Assembly: GCF_003667545.1 (NCBI RefSeq)
Contig: NZ_RCUV01000003.1
Span: forward strand, 186,001 to 250,000
Length of the DNA: 64,000 nt
Direction: 5' to 3'
Source: Mycetocola manganoxydans
GTDB taxonomy: Bacteria; Actinomycetota; Actinomycetes; Actinomycetales; Microbacteriaceae
Each line of letters starts with the position of its first letter. Within the stretch, counting starts at the first letter, position 1. Positions 51,085 through 59,051 of the stretch are shown here, one piece after another. The translations under genes and the position numbers were made by a program. Below the pieces are notes generated by a model. The model ran no database searches. It was not told the DNA's origin and was given only the letters and a program-made list of their open reading frames with translations.

Positions 51085-52220
51085 TCGGCACCACCGCCCA
51101 GTGCTGCTTCGTACTGCTCGAGCCACTGTTTCTGCTCGATCATGAGCGGGTGATCGTCGGAATAGACGCCGTCGAACATGAGCCCGATCTCGGGGTCTGC
51201 GATGGCGTGGGTGCGCTTGCGGACATCCGACGCGTAATCGCGGGCCTCTGCTGCGACGCTCTCGAAGAGCGCGTTAGCAGCACCCTGACCGCGCAGGAAC
51301 GCTTCGAACCGGACGATCGGATCGCGCGCGATCCACGAGTCGGTCAGTTCCTGGGTGCGGTACTTGGTGGGGTCATCGCTCGTGGTGTGAGCGCCGATGC
51401 GGTAGGTGAGTGCCTCGATCAGCTGCGGGCCTCCCCCGGACCTGGCGTCGTCGAGGTGTTTGGCGGTGACCGCGTAACTGGCGAGAACATCGTTGCCGTC
51501 GATCTGAACGCTCGGGATGCCGAAGCCGCTTCCGCGCTGGAACAGCGGAGTTCGCGACTGCGTGGTGACCGGAACGCTGATCGCCCAGTGGTTGTTCTGC
51601 AGGAAGAAGACCTCGGGTGTCTGGTAGCTCGCGGCGAAGACCATCGCCTCGTTGACGTCACCCTGGCTCGTGGCACCATCGCCGAAGTAGACCATCACGG
51701 CCTGATCGGTCTCGGGGTTGCCCGTCGCCGTGTCTCCATCGAACTTCACGCCCATGGCGAAACCGGTCGCGTGCAGTGCCTGAGCTCCGATGACGAGGGT
51801 GTACGGGCGGAAATTCCCGTTCGACGGGTCGGACACGTCCCAGCCGGAGTGGGTGGTCCCACGCATGACCTCGATGATGCCCAGCAGGTCGACCCCGCGG
51901 ACGAGACCGACCGCGTGCTCCCGGTAGGACGGAAAGATGTGGTCCTGGCTGCGGGCGGCGCGGCCGGATCCGACCTGGGCCCCTTCCTGCCCGTGGCACG
52001 GTGGCCACAGGGCGAGTTGGCCCTGGCGCTGGAGGTTTGCCGCTTCGGTGTCGAATGCCCGGGCGAGCACCATGTCTCGATAGAACTGCTCGTGATCGGC
52101 GTCTGTCAGACGGTTGAGGTACTCCAGGTACGGTTCAGCGGATGCCGTCGGCGCGACGGTTCCGTCTGTCGACAGTATCTGCACGGCAGTGGCCGGTGAG
52201 GTGTTCTCGGTTTCTGCCAT
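51081..52220 (-). CDS. bkdA: Branched-chain 2-oxo-acid dehydrogenase E1 alpha
   Basis: This 379-aa thiamine-diphosphate-dependent E1 alpha subunit has the cofactor motif GDGATSQGDVNEAMVFAASY ending in NN, and the phosphorylation-loop region RIGAHTTSDDPTKYRTQ typical of BCKDH E1 alpha. It decarboxylates branched-chain 2-oxo acids, feeding acyl-CoA to iso/anteiso fatty acid synthesis. ATG 52220 has TAGGTT exactly six bases upstream, so it may also be transcribed from its own leaderless promoter just behind hisC. Confidence 0.92.
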   Translation of the reverse strand: MAETENTSPATAVQILSTDGTVAPTASAEPYLEYLNRLTDADHEQFYRDMVLARAFDTEAANLQRQGQLALWPPCHGQEGAQVGSGRAARSQDHIFPSYREHAVGLVRGVDLLGIIEVMRGTTHSGWDVSDPSNGNFRPYTLVIGAQALHATGFAMGVKFDGDTATGNPETDQAVMVYFGDGATSQGDVNEAMVFAASYQTPEVFFLQNNHWAISVPVTTQSRTPLFQRGSGFGIPSVQIDGNDVLASYAVTAKHLDDARSGGGPQLIEALTYRIGAHTTSDDPTKYRTQELTDSWIARDPIVRFEAFLRGQGAANALFESVAAEARDYASDVRKRTHAIADPEIGLMFDGVYSDDHPLMIEQKQWLEQYEAALGGGAE

Positions 52221-52224
52221 TGCT

Positions 52225-53355
52225 CTAACCTAACCGCCTCGCGGGATGCCCCACTGGTAGCAGATCCACAATTCGTTGGGTGATCGGTAGGAGTTTCTCC
52301 ACAGATTCTTCTTCACCGATGCTCACCCGGATCCCGGAGTTCGGGAACGCGCGGGCGACGATACCGCCGGCGAGGAGAGCGTCGTTGGCGGCATCCGTCG
52401 CGTCACCGGTGGCGAGCCAGACGAAGTTGCCCTGTGCCGCGGGGATGAACCAGCCCTGAGCGGTGAGCTCGGCGTGAAGCCGGTCGCGGCGGTCGGCGAG
52501 TTCGGCGACCCGGCGGAGGAGTTCATCCTCACGCTCGAGGGACGCCAGGGCGGCTGCCTGGGCCGGCTGGGTCACCGAGAGCGGGATGGCGGCGGCACGG
52601 GCGGCATCGAGGATCTCGACCGGCCCGATCGCCCAACCGACCCGGAGTCCTGCGAGGCCGTAGGCCTTGGAGAAGGTGCGGAGCACGACGAGGTTCGGGT
52701 ACCGGCCGGTCAGCCGGAGCCCCTGGACCGCGTCAGCGTCCGTGACGAACTCGGCGTAGGCCTCGTCGAGGAGGACGAGCACGTCGGAGGGAACGCGAGC
52801 GAGGAATTCCTCGAACGCTGCGGCGCTGACGGTGGTGGACGTGGGGTTGTTCGGTGAGCACACGATCACGACACGGGTGGTGTCGTCGACAGCGGCGGCG
52901 AGTGCGTGGAGGTCGTGGGATCCGTCGGCGCGGTTCGGCACCTGCACGCTCGTCGCTCCCGCCACGGTGACGAGGCCGGGGTAAGCCTCGAAAGAGCGCC
53001 ACGGGTAGACGACCGTGTCGCCAGGGCCTGCCGCTGCAGCGATGAACTGGCTGAGGAGCGCGACCGACCCGGATCCGACGTGGATGTTCTCGGGAGAGAC
53101 GCCAGTGCGAGCGGCGAGGACCTCGCGCAAGGCGAGAGCCGAAGCATCCGGGTACCGGTTGAACGCGCCAGAGGCGACGACGGCGTCGATGACGCCGTCA
53201 AGCGGCGGGAACGGGTTTTCGTTGCTGGACAGCTTGAACGCATCCGCGGCCGCTGGTCTGCCCTGCCGGTAAGGCGGGCTGGCGAGAATTTCCGGGCGGA
53301 GCTTGACCGCGGGAACGACGGCGGGCTCGTCGGCACTTGCTGGGGTGAACGTCAC
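52225..53355 (-). CDS. hisC: Histidinol-phosphate/aromatic aminotransferase (HisC family)
   Basis: This 376-aa PLP-dependent class I/II aminotransferase is of the HisC/AroAT branch: [16 protein letters not shown] at the start, [23 protein letters not shown] and the PLP Lys in [16 protein letters not shown]. It transfers amino groups in histidine or aromatic/branched amino acid synthesis. Its place directly upstream of the BCKDH genes (4-nt gap) suggests supply of 2-oxo acids, though no lateral gene supports this. The start GTG 53355 follows a TAGACT leaderless element. Confidence 0.87.
   Translation of the reverse strand: MTFTPASADEPAVVPAVKLRPEILASPPYRQGRPAAADAFKLSSNENPFPPLDGVIDAVVASGAFNRYPDASALALREVLAARTGVSPENIHVGSGSVALLSQFIAAAAGPGDTVVYPWRSFEAYPGLVTVAGATSVQVPNRADGSHDLHALAAAVDDTTRVVIVCSPNNPTSTTVSAAAFEEFLARVPSDVLVLLDEAYAEFVTDADAVQGLRLTGRYPNLVVLRTFSKAYGLAGLRVGWAIGPVEILDAARAAAIPLSVTQPAQAAALASLEREDELLRRVAELADRRDRLHAELTAQGWFIPAAQGNFVWLATGDATDAANDALLAGGIVARAFPNSGIRVSIGEEESVEKLLPITQRIVDLLPVGHPARRLG
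52227..52232 (-). promoter_or_regulatory. Leaderless -10 element of E1 alpha gene
   Basis: TAGGTT, six bases (AGAGCA), then ATG at 52220. It overlaps the end of hisC. Confidence 0.5.
53062..53067. other. Interior of hisC, no separate signal
   Basis: Position checked for an additional start signal; nothing beyond the hisC coding sequence was seen. Confidence 0.1.
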
Positions 53356-53361
53356 GCACCG

Positions 53362-53367
53362 AGTCTA
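53362..53367 (-). promoter_or_regulatory. Leaderless -10 element of hisC
   Basis: TAGACT, six bases (CGGTGC), then GTG at 53355. Confidence 0.6.
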
Positions 53368-53472
53368 GACAGCACCGTTTTCCGGGACCGGCATGCTGGC
53401 GCAGTTGTCGGCACGCGCCGCCTGCCGGCCAGGGCCCTCGCGCCAGGCCGGAGCTGCTGCCATCATGGTGCG

Positions 53473-53883
53473 ATGGCCAGATTCCTGCTCACCATCGTGC
53501 TCAACGCCGTCGCCATCTGGTTGACGACTCTCCTCGTCGCCGGCGTGAACGTGACCCCGTACCCACCGGGCGACATCCTCGCCGTCGTCCTGACCTACCT
53601 GCTCATCGCCTTCATCTTCGCGATCGTCAACGGGGTGATCGGAACCCTCATCCGGATCGTTGCTTTCCCGCTGTACATCCTCACCTTCGGCCTCATCTCG
53701 TTCATCGTGAACGGAATCCTCCTTCTGCTGGTGGAGTGGATCATGTCGCCGTTCGACTTCGGTCTCCAGACCGACGGGTTCTGGTGGGCCGTGCTCGGCG
53801 CTCTCGTGATCAGCATCCTCAACGCCATCCTCGCCTTGCTTCTCCGTCCGCAGCTCAAGGAGCGCCGCCGCCGCCGCCGGTGA
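53473..53883 (+). CDS. Phage-holin-4-superfamily membrane protein
   Basis: This 136-aa membrane protein with four helices is of the Phage_holin_4_2 (YvlD-like) family, common in bacterial chromosomes outside prophages. The family helix pattern is IAFIFAIVNGVIGTLIRIVA and FGLISFIVNGILLLLVEWI. It ends in a poly-Arg tail (KERRRRRR). ATG 53473 has CATCAT six bases upstream. No phage genes are nearby, so this is not evidence of a prophage. Confidence 0.82.
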   Translation: MARFLLTIVLNAVAIWLTTLLVAGVNVTPYPPGDILAVVLTYLLIAFIFAIVNGVIGTLIRIVAFPLYILTFGLISFIVNGILLLLVEWIMSPFDFGLQTDGFWWAVLGALVISILNAILALLLRPQLKERRRRRR

Positions 53884-53889
53884 CCCGGG

Positions 53890-55296
53890 CTACGGGTCCC
53901 GGACACGTTCAGAGCGGTACAGGGCGGCGGTGCCACTCGCCCCGAAACCGGCGAGGGCATCTCGCAGCGGGTTGAGACGTGGGTCGGCGGAGTGATCGAT
54001 GAGAACCGCTGTTTCGGCGTACCGCGCCATGTGGTGAGCACTCCCGAATGAAGCCCCGGGCGGAGGTCCGGACTCGTCGAACAGCGACCGGGTCACGACG
54101 ACGCGTTCTCGGCCATCCGCCGGGGTTCCTCCGAGCGCCGGGGTGACGTCCTCCGCGTGCTCGACGGCGACATGGGCGATCGAGTCCGGCAGAGGGATCT
54201 GCCCGGTCGGTGAGCCGAACGTCACGACGCTCTCGGTGGAATACACCTCGGATGCCGCGATTCGCGCGGCCACGAGACCGCCCTGCGAGTGCCCGAAGAA
54301 GCTGACCGGGTCGCCGGGCTCGATACCCGCGTCTTCCATCGCTTCGACCGTCGCCTGCTGCGCGGCTGTGTCACCGCCGGCGATGCCCGCGAGGTTGCTC
54401 GACATGTCGAACGGTTCCTTCCCTCCGGTGGAGAAGTCGCTCGTCCCCGCGATGTACACCGCGTACGAAGGGTCGCCGTTCGAGGAGGGGTAGCGCTCCA
54501 CCCTCACTTGCGGCTTGCCGGATCCGCTCACCGGAATCCGTGCGGCTGCGTCCGCGAGGGTGACCGGAGCAGCCACCGCACCCACTGTCGAGCGGCTCAT
54601 CGACAGCGGAGTGTGCGTGTAGGCGTTGCGCCCGGCAAGGATCAGGAGCGATCCGGCCATCGAACTGAGACCCACGACACCGGCGCCCTCTTCGCCGAGG
54701 AACCGGGCTGTTTGCAGCGGCACCCCGGCGAGGCCGAGCGCAAAGTCGTCGGCGGACGAGACCAGTGTGCGCACGACCGCGACGAACTCGGGGGTGGCGA
54801 GCTCGTCGGCGTGTTCGGCGAGCGCCTCGACAACCGGTTGTCCCACGACGGCAGCGAGCCGCCTGACCTCCGGATGCTGCGACAGCAGCAGGGCGACAGC
54901 GACGGCCGGCGCCATCGGAAGGCTGCCCAGAATCAGGTTGCGGACATAAGCGCCCGCGAGGAAAGAACCGAGAGCGGCGAGGCCGGTCCAGGCATCCGTG
55001 AGGCGTCGCTCCCCTGCGGCGTAACGCTCAGCGATTCGTTCGATGAGGATCCCGAGCTCCTCGGACTCCGCTGCGACGTCCTGGAGGATGGCAGCGGCGC
55101 GTGCCAGGTCGGCTTCAGCGAAACCGAACGGAGCCGCCTCGACGGACCACTGGGTGACGCACCGGGCGATGGCCGCCTCATGGGACCAGGTGCGCGCATC
55201 GCCGGAGAAAGAGCCAAGCCTTACCGCCACGAGATACAGTTCGTCGGTCTCGACGCTAATCGCGGACCCGCTGCGAACGTCGATCTCATCGGACAC
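53890..55296 (-). CDS. Alpha/beta hydrolase with N-terminal helical region, secretion-partner-like
   Basis: This 468-aa protein has two parts. About 280 N-terminal residues are helical and Ala-rich with several weak hydrophobic segments; the C-terminal half is an alpha/beta hydrolase domain with nucleophile elbow FFGHSQGGLVAARI (G-x-S-x-G) and VVTFGSPTGQIPLPDSIAHV, resembling PE-PPE or cutinase-like lipases of actinobacteria. GTG at 55296 overlaps the upstream small gene by 11 nt. The pairing suggests a complex or a dedicated export partner. No signal peptide is obvious. Function is unassigned beyond probable esterase/lipase activity. Confidence 0.8.
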   Translation of the reverse strand: MSDEIDVRSGSAISVETDELYLVAVRLGSFSGDARTWSHEAAIARCVTQWSVEAAPFGFAEADLARAAAILQDVAAESEELGILIERIAERYAAGERRLTDAWTGLAALGSFLAGAYVRNLILGSLPMAPAVAVALLLSQHPEVRRLAAVVGQPVVEALAEHADELATPEFVAVVRTLVSSADDFALGLAGVPLQTARFLGEEGAGVVGLSSMAGSLLILAGRNAYTHTPLSMSRSTVGAVAAPVTLADAAARIPVSGSGKPQVRVERYPSSNGDPSYAVYIAGTSDFSTGGKEPFDMSSNLAGIAGGDTAAQQATVEAMEDAGIEPGDPVSFFGHSQGGLVAARIAASEVYSTESVVTFGSPTGQIPLPDSIAHVAVEHAEDVTPALGGTPADGRERVVVTRSLFDESGPPPGASFGSAHHMARYAETAVLIDHSADPRLNPLRDALAGFGASGTAALYRSERVRDP

Positions 55297-55657
55297 GGTT
55301 GCGGTCCCCGGCGGGATATCCGACGTAATCCTTCTCGACACCGGCGGGCACGAGCGCGGACGAGACTGTGCGCGCATGGTCACGCGCCCGGTCGCATTCG
55401 GCAAGAGCCGCCTGAAGCGCGGCGGCCGCCTGTGCCAGTGCGCGTTGCAGGGCGGTGACGCGACGGTCGTACAGCAACCGAGACGGCGCCTTCCAGAGGA
55501 GCGAGGAGGCAGAATCCCGCAGAACGCGCTGGGCGTCTGTGGTCTGGTCGAGCAACTCGACAATGCGTCGGCGCTGCTCAGCGAGGAGCTCCAGTACCCG
55601 CGCAAGGGACACGTCACTCGACGTCACCCCGACGATCCCTCCTGTGTTCCCGTTCAT
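55286..55657 (-). CDS. Small helical coiled-coil protein, partner of alpha/beta hydrolase
   Basis: This 123-aa all-alpha protein has long heptad-like helices (VLELLAEQRRRIVELLDQTT and ALQRALAQAAAALQAALAECD). WXG100-sized and helical, but no W-x-G motif is present. ATG 55657 has GGGAGGTACGG upstream, a good Shine-Dalgarno sequence. Its stop lies inside the start of the hydrolase gene (11-nt overlap), so the two are co-translated. Confidence 0.75.
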   Translation of the reverse strand: MNGNTGGIVGVTSSDVSLARVLELLAEQRRRIVELLDQTTDAQRVLRDSASSLLWKAPSRLLYDRRVTALQRALAQAAAALQAALAECDRARDHARTVSSALVPAGVEKDYVGYPAGDRNRVR

Positions 55658-55845
55658 CCGTACCTCCCGATGTCTGGAGCCGATTCCTGCGGCCCACATC
55701 CATGGTCCAGGCGTCCGACTTCCGCACAGTTCCGCGATTCTTTTCGGTGTGAACCCGGGTGCAGTCGATCGGGTGTGAGGGACTGGACCACAAGCGCGTT
55801 AACGGGGGGCTGCCGGGAGCGGACCCGGCAGTACAGAATGGGGGG

Positions 55846-56373
55846 ATGATTTCCGACCCGGTCCCTACCGAGGTCCAGCCCTTCCGAGTGTGCTTCGTGT
55901 GCGCGGGCAACATCTGCAGATCCCCGATGGCAGAGGTTGTCTTCCAGACGATGGTGAGGAAGGCCGGCCTCTCGCGGTATGTGGAAACTTTGTCAGCCGG
56001 CACCGGTGACTGGCATGTCGGCGAACAGGCGGACTCCAGGACCCTCACCGCCCTCGCCCGAAGCGGATACGACGGCAGCAGGCACCGGGCGCGGCAGTTC
56101 AACCCGGACTGGTTCGACAGCCTCGACCTCGTCGTCGCCCTCGACAGCGGTCACGACCGCATCCTCCGGGCCTGGGCGCCCACCGAAACCGATCGCGGCA
56201 AGGTGACTCTCCTGCTCAGTTTCGACGATGAGCAAAGCTCCCTGGCCGACGTTCCCGACCCCTACTACTCGGACGATGAGATGTTTGACCGAGTATTGGG
56301 CATGATTGAGAGGGCGAGCCGTCAACTTTTTCGACAGCTTGAACCGGCAATTCGACAGGGAGCCATTCGATGA
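55846..56373 (+). CDS. Low-molecular-weight protein-tyrosine phosphatase
   Basis: This 175-aa LMW-PTP has the P-loop VCFVCAGNICRSPMAE (C-x5-R-S) in residues about 14-25 and the general-acid segment DVPDPYYSDDEM. It dephosphorylates protein tyrosines or arginines. ATG 55846 has CAGAAT six bases upstream and a run of G directly before it. The stop codon overlaps the start of purB by 4 nt. Confidence 0.92.
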   Translation: MISDPVPTEVQPFRVCFVCAGNICRSPMAEVVFQTMVRKAGLSRYVETLSAGTGDWHVGEQADSRTLTALARSGYDGSRHRARQFNPDWFDSLDLVVALDSGHDRILRAWAPTETDRGKVTLLLSFDDEQSSLADVPDPYYSDDEMFDRVLGMIERASRQLFRQLEPAIRQGAIR

Positions 56374-57752
56374 CAGCACTACCCGCCCAGCCACTCAGTC
56401 CGCTCGACGGTCGTTACCAGTCTGCGGTCAGCGGTCTCGGCGAGTACCTCAGCGAGGCGGGCCTCAACCGGGCTCGAGTCCAGGTCGAGGTGGAATGGCT
56501 GCTGTACCTCACCTCCCACAGCATGTTCGGCTCGTCCCCGCTCACTGCCGAACAGACCCAATCGCTCCGCGGGTTGTACATCGACTTCGGCCAGGCCGAC
56601 ATCGACTGGCTCGCCGAGAAGGAGGCGGTGACCCGCCACGACGTCAAAGCCGTGGAGTATCTCGTGCGCGACCGGCTGGCATCCCTCGGCCTTGATGGGA
56701 TCGCCGAACTCACCCACTTCGCGTGCACGAGCGAAGACATCAACAACCTCTCCTACGCGCTGACCGTCTCGGCGGCGGTTCGCGAAGTCTGGCTGCCGAA
56801 GCTGCGCGGCGTCATCGACGTTCTCGGGAACCTGGCCGTCGAGCACCGGGCGGATGCCATGCTGTCACGCACGCACGGACAGCCCGCCACCCCGACGACC
56901 ATGGGCCGCGAACTCGCTGTCGTCGCCTGGCGACTCGAACGCATCCTCACCCAGGTCAAGGGCACCGAGTACCTCGGCAAGTTCTCCGGCGCCACCGGAA
57001 CATTTGCCGCTCACGTCGTCGCAGACCCAACGGCCGACTGGACGAGCATCTCACGCGAATTCGTCGAATCGCTCGGACTGGTCTGGAACCCGCTGACCAC
57101 CCAGATCGAGTCGCACGACTGGCAGGCGGAGCTGTACAACCGGGTGTCGCACGCGAACCGTGTGCTGCACAACCTCGCGACCGACGTCTGGACCTACATC
57201 TCGATGGGGTACTTCCGTCAGATTCCGCAGGCCGGAGCCACCGGCTCGTCGACGATGCCGCACAAGATCAACCCGATCCGGTTCGAGAATGCGGAGGCGA
57301 ACCTCGAACTGTCGAGCGCCGTCCTCGATTCCCTCGCGGCCACGCTCGTCACCTCTCGTCTCCAGCGTGACCTCACCGACTCGACCACCCAGCGCAACAT
57401 CGGTGTCGGTTTCGGCCACTCCCTCCTCGCCCTCGACAACCTCACCAGGGGGCTCGGCGAGATCGATCTCGACCGCGACGCCCTCGCCGCGGATCTGGAC
57501 TCCAACTGGGAGATCCTCGGCGAGGCGATTCAGACCGTGATTCGTGCCGAGGTGGTGGCCGGCCGTTCGTCGATCTCCGACCCGTACGCGATGCTCAAGG
57601 AGCTCACCCGCGGCAAGCGGATCGGTCGCGACGACCTCGTCGCGTTCGTCGAGAAGCTCGACATCGGTGACGACGCGAAGAGCCGGTTGCTCGAGCTCAC
57701 CCCCGCGAGCTACGTGGGTCTGTCAGACGAACTGGTGAACCGCCTGCCGTAA
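56370..57752 (+). CDS. purB: Adenylosuccinate lyase
   Basis: This 460-aa fumarase/aspartase-superfamily enzyme cleaves adenylosuccinate to AMP and SAICAR to AICAR in purine synthesis. The superfamily signature GSSTMPHKINP and the catalytic His region SRTHGQPATPTTMGREL are present. The start overlaps the phosphatase gene (ATGA). Its co-translation with an LMW-PTP is unusual. It is followed by a strong terminator at 57770-57810. Confidence 0.95.
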   Translation: MTALPAQPLSPLDGRYQSAVSGLGEYLSEAGLNRARVQVEVEWLLYLTSHSMFGSSPLTAEQTQSLRGLYIDFGQADIDWLAEKEAVTRHDVKAVEYLVRDRLASLGLDGIAELTHFACTSEDINNLSYALTVSAAVREVWLPKLRGVIDVLGNLAVEHRADAMLSRTHGQPATPTTMGRELAVVAWRLERILTQVKGTEYLGKFSGATGTFAAHVVADPTADWTSISREFVESLGLVWNPLTTQIESHDWQAELYNRVSHANRVLHNLATDVWTYISMGYFRQIPQAGATGSSTMPHKINPIRFENAEANLELSSAVLDSLAATLVTSRLQRDLTDSTTQRNIGVGFGHSLLALDNLTRGLGEIDLDRDALAADLDSNWEILGEAIQTVIRAEVVAGRSSISDPYAMLKELTRGKRIGRDDLVAFVEKLDIGDDAKSRLLELTPASYVGLSDELVNRLP

Positions 57753-57769
57753 CGTTTCGCTCTCTGCCG

Positions 57770-57810
57770 CGCGCGGCATCCGGGGTCTTTCTTCTCCAGG
57801 ATGCCGCGCG
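57770..57810 (+). terminator. Factor-independent terminator after purB
   Basis: Perfect 12-bp arms (CGCGCGGCATCC and GGATGCCGCGCG) with a 17-nt loop, followed by TACCCTGTTTTTC. It contains the GGCATCCG octamer. Confidence 0.9.
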
Positions 57811-57835
57811 TACCCTGTTTTTCAGGGAGGAGATC

Positions 57836-58030
57836 ATGCGCACAACAGCAGGTGAGCGGATTGTTATCCGCGGGCAGAGCGTCGGCGCACCCGACCGTCA
57901 CGGTCAGATTCTGGAGGTGCGGGGCGACGAGGGTCAACCGCCGTATCTCGTCAGGTTCGACGATGGCCACGAAAGCCTGGTCTACCCTGGACCGGATTGT
58001 GTGATCGAGCACTCGTCGACCGGCGGTTGA
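57836..58030 (+). CDS. DUF1918 protein
   Basis: This 64-aa small basic protein is of the DUF1918 family (RTTAGERIVIRGQSVGAPDR, then ILEVRGDEGQPPYLVRFDDG, then a YPGPD end). The fold resembles an SH3-like barrel. CAGGGAGGAGATC precedes the ATG. Function is unknown; the family is common in actinobacteria. Confidence 0.85.
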   Translation: MRTTAGERIVIRGQSVGAPDRHGQILEVRGDEGQPPYLVRFDDGHESLVYPGPDCVIEHSSTGG

Positions 58031-58042
58031 ACCGCGCCGGTG

Positions 58043-58288
58043 TCAGTGCCCGTGGTCCTGTTCGTCGAGGTCTTTCTTCTCCAGGTCTCCGGGCTTCACA
58101 CTGAGCGCGAACATCGCGATGCCGACGAGAGTGACGATGAACGCGATGCCGAAGAAAATCGCGGCGAGCACGATGTCGCGGGTCGACATGAGAACGATCA
58201 GACCGGTGAAGGTACCAGCGACGACCGCGAACACGAGCAGCTCGATCGGCTTCATGATGTCACGTCGGCTGGGTGGGGACTGGCTCAT
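58043..58288 (-). CDS. Hypothetical two-helix membrane protein
   Basis: This 81-aa protein has two membrane helices (LLVFAVVAGTFTGLIVLMS and AAIFFGIAFIVTLVGIAMFA) and an acidic His-containing tail (DLEKKDLDEQDHGH). Its start overlaps the upstream gene by 4 nt (ATGA), so both belong to one operon. Not recognised. Confidence 0.75.
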   Translation of the reverse strand: MSQSPPSRRDIMKPIELLVFAVVAGTFTGLIVLMSTRDIVLAAIFFGIAFIVTLVGIAMFALSVKPGDLEKKDLDEQDHGH

Positions 58289-58944
58289 AACTGCGACTCC
58301 GTTTCAGGGGCCACTCGTCCACTCGAATCGGTGCCCCACTTGAGTGAGAACCCTCCGATCGCGAGCAGGACGGCGACGATGGCGGCGTAGGCGCCGAAGG
58401 TTCCGACCGAGACGATGGATGCCGTCAGGCTGCGTTCCACTCCGTCCGGGCCGGTGAAGTGCTGGTCAAGGCCCTGTGGCACGAGCAGGAAGGCAACGGC
58501 GAGGAGCACGGTGACGCCACCGATGGTCATCCAGTCGCGCGCAAGAGCGGAGCGCCCGCGCAGGTGGAACCCGCTGTACAGCTCGAGCGCACCGGTGAGC
58601 AGCGCCCAGAGCAGGACGATCGCGAAGAAGGCGGGCTGACCACCGATCGGGGCGAGAATGAGGGCGAGTACTCCGGCAGCAAGGCTCAGGATGCCCTGGG
58701 CGACGAAGCTGCGTCGTGTCACGGTGTCCGCGTCGAGCGTGCGGCTGCCGGCGAGATGCACGAGTGCCGTCAGTACGGCGAAACCACCGAAGACGGAGAG
58801 GCCGAGAGACGCCGAGTGGTCGGGCGAGAACGTGATCACCAGGCCCGCGACGGCGGCGACCAGCGCGCGGGCGACGGCAACGAGCCAGTACCGTGATCGC
58901 GACTGCGCAATGCCACCTGGCATGGCGGGGGCGGTTGTGGCCAC
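58285..58944 (-). CDS. Hypothetical membrane protein (HdeD/DUF308-like)
   Basis: This 219-aa protein has six or so membrane helices, with the helix-rich layout of DUF308-type proteins (alternating FGGFAVLTALVHLAG, QGILSLAAGVLALILAP). The start is GTG 58944 or ATG 58923; neither has a clear Shine-Dalgarno sequence. Function is unknown. It is followed directly by the 81-aa membrane protein. Confidence 0.75.
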   Translation of the reverse strand: MATTAPAMPGGIAQSRSRYWLVAVARALVAAVAGLVITFSPDHSASLGLSVFGGFAVLTALVHLAGSRTLDADTVTRRSFVAQGILSLAAGVLALILAPIGGQPAFFAIVLLWALLTGALELYSGFHLRGRSALARDWMTIGGVTVLLAVAFLLVPQGLDQHFTGPDGVERSLTASIVSVGTFGAYAAIVAVLLAIGGFSLKWGTDSSGRVAPETESQL

Positions 58945-59051
58945 GGGGAACGTCGCTTTCTGTGGAGGCGGTGGAACCTGTCCAGTCTACGCCGCGTAGA
59001 AGTCGCCCCGGCCCGGTGCCTCGACGTCGAGTGTCGGGGGCGTGTGATGGG

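Noticed and set aside
53473-53883. Prophage remnant suggested by the holin-like protein
   Set aside because: The Phage_holin_4_2 family is common in chromosomes and no other phage gene lies nearby.
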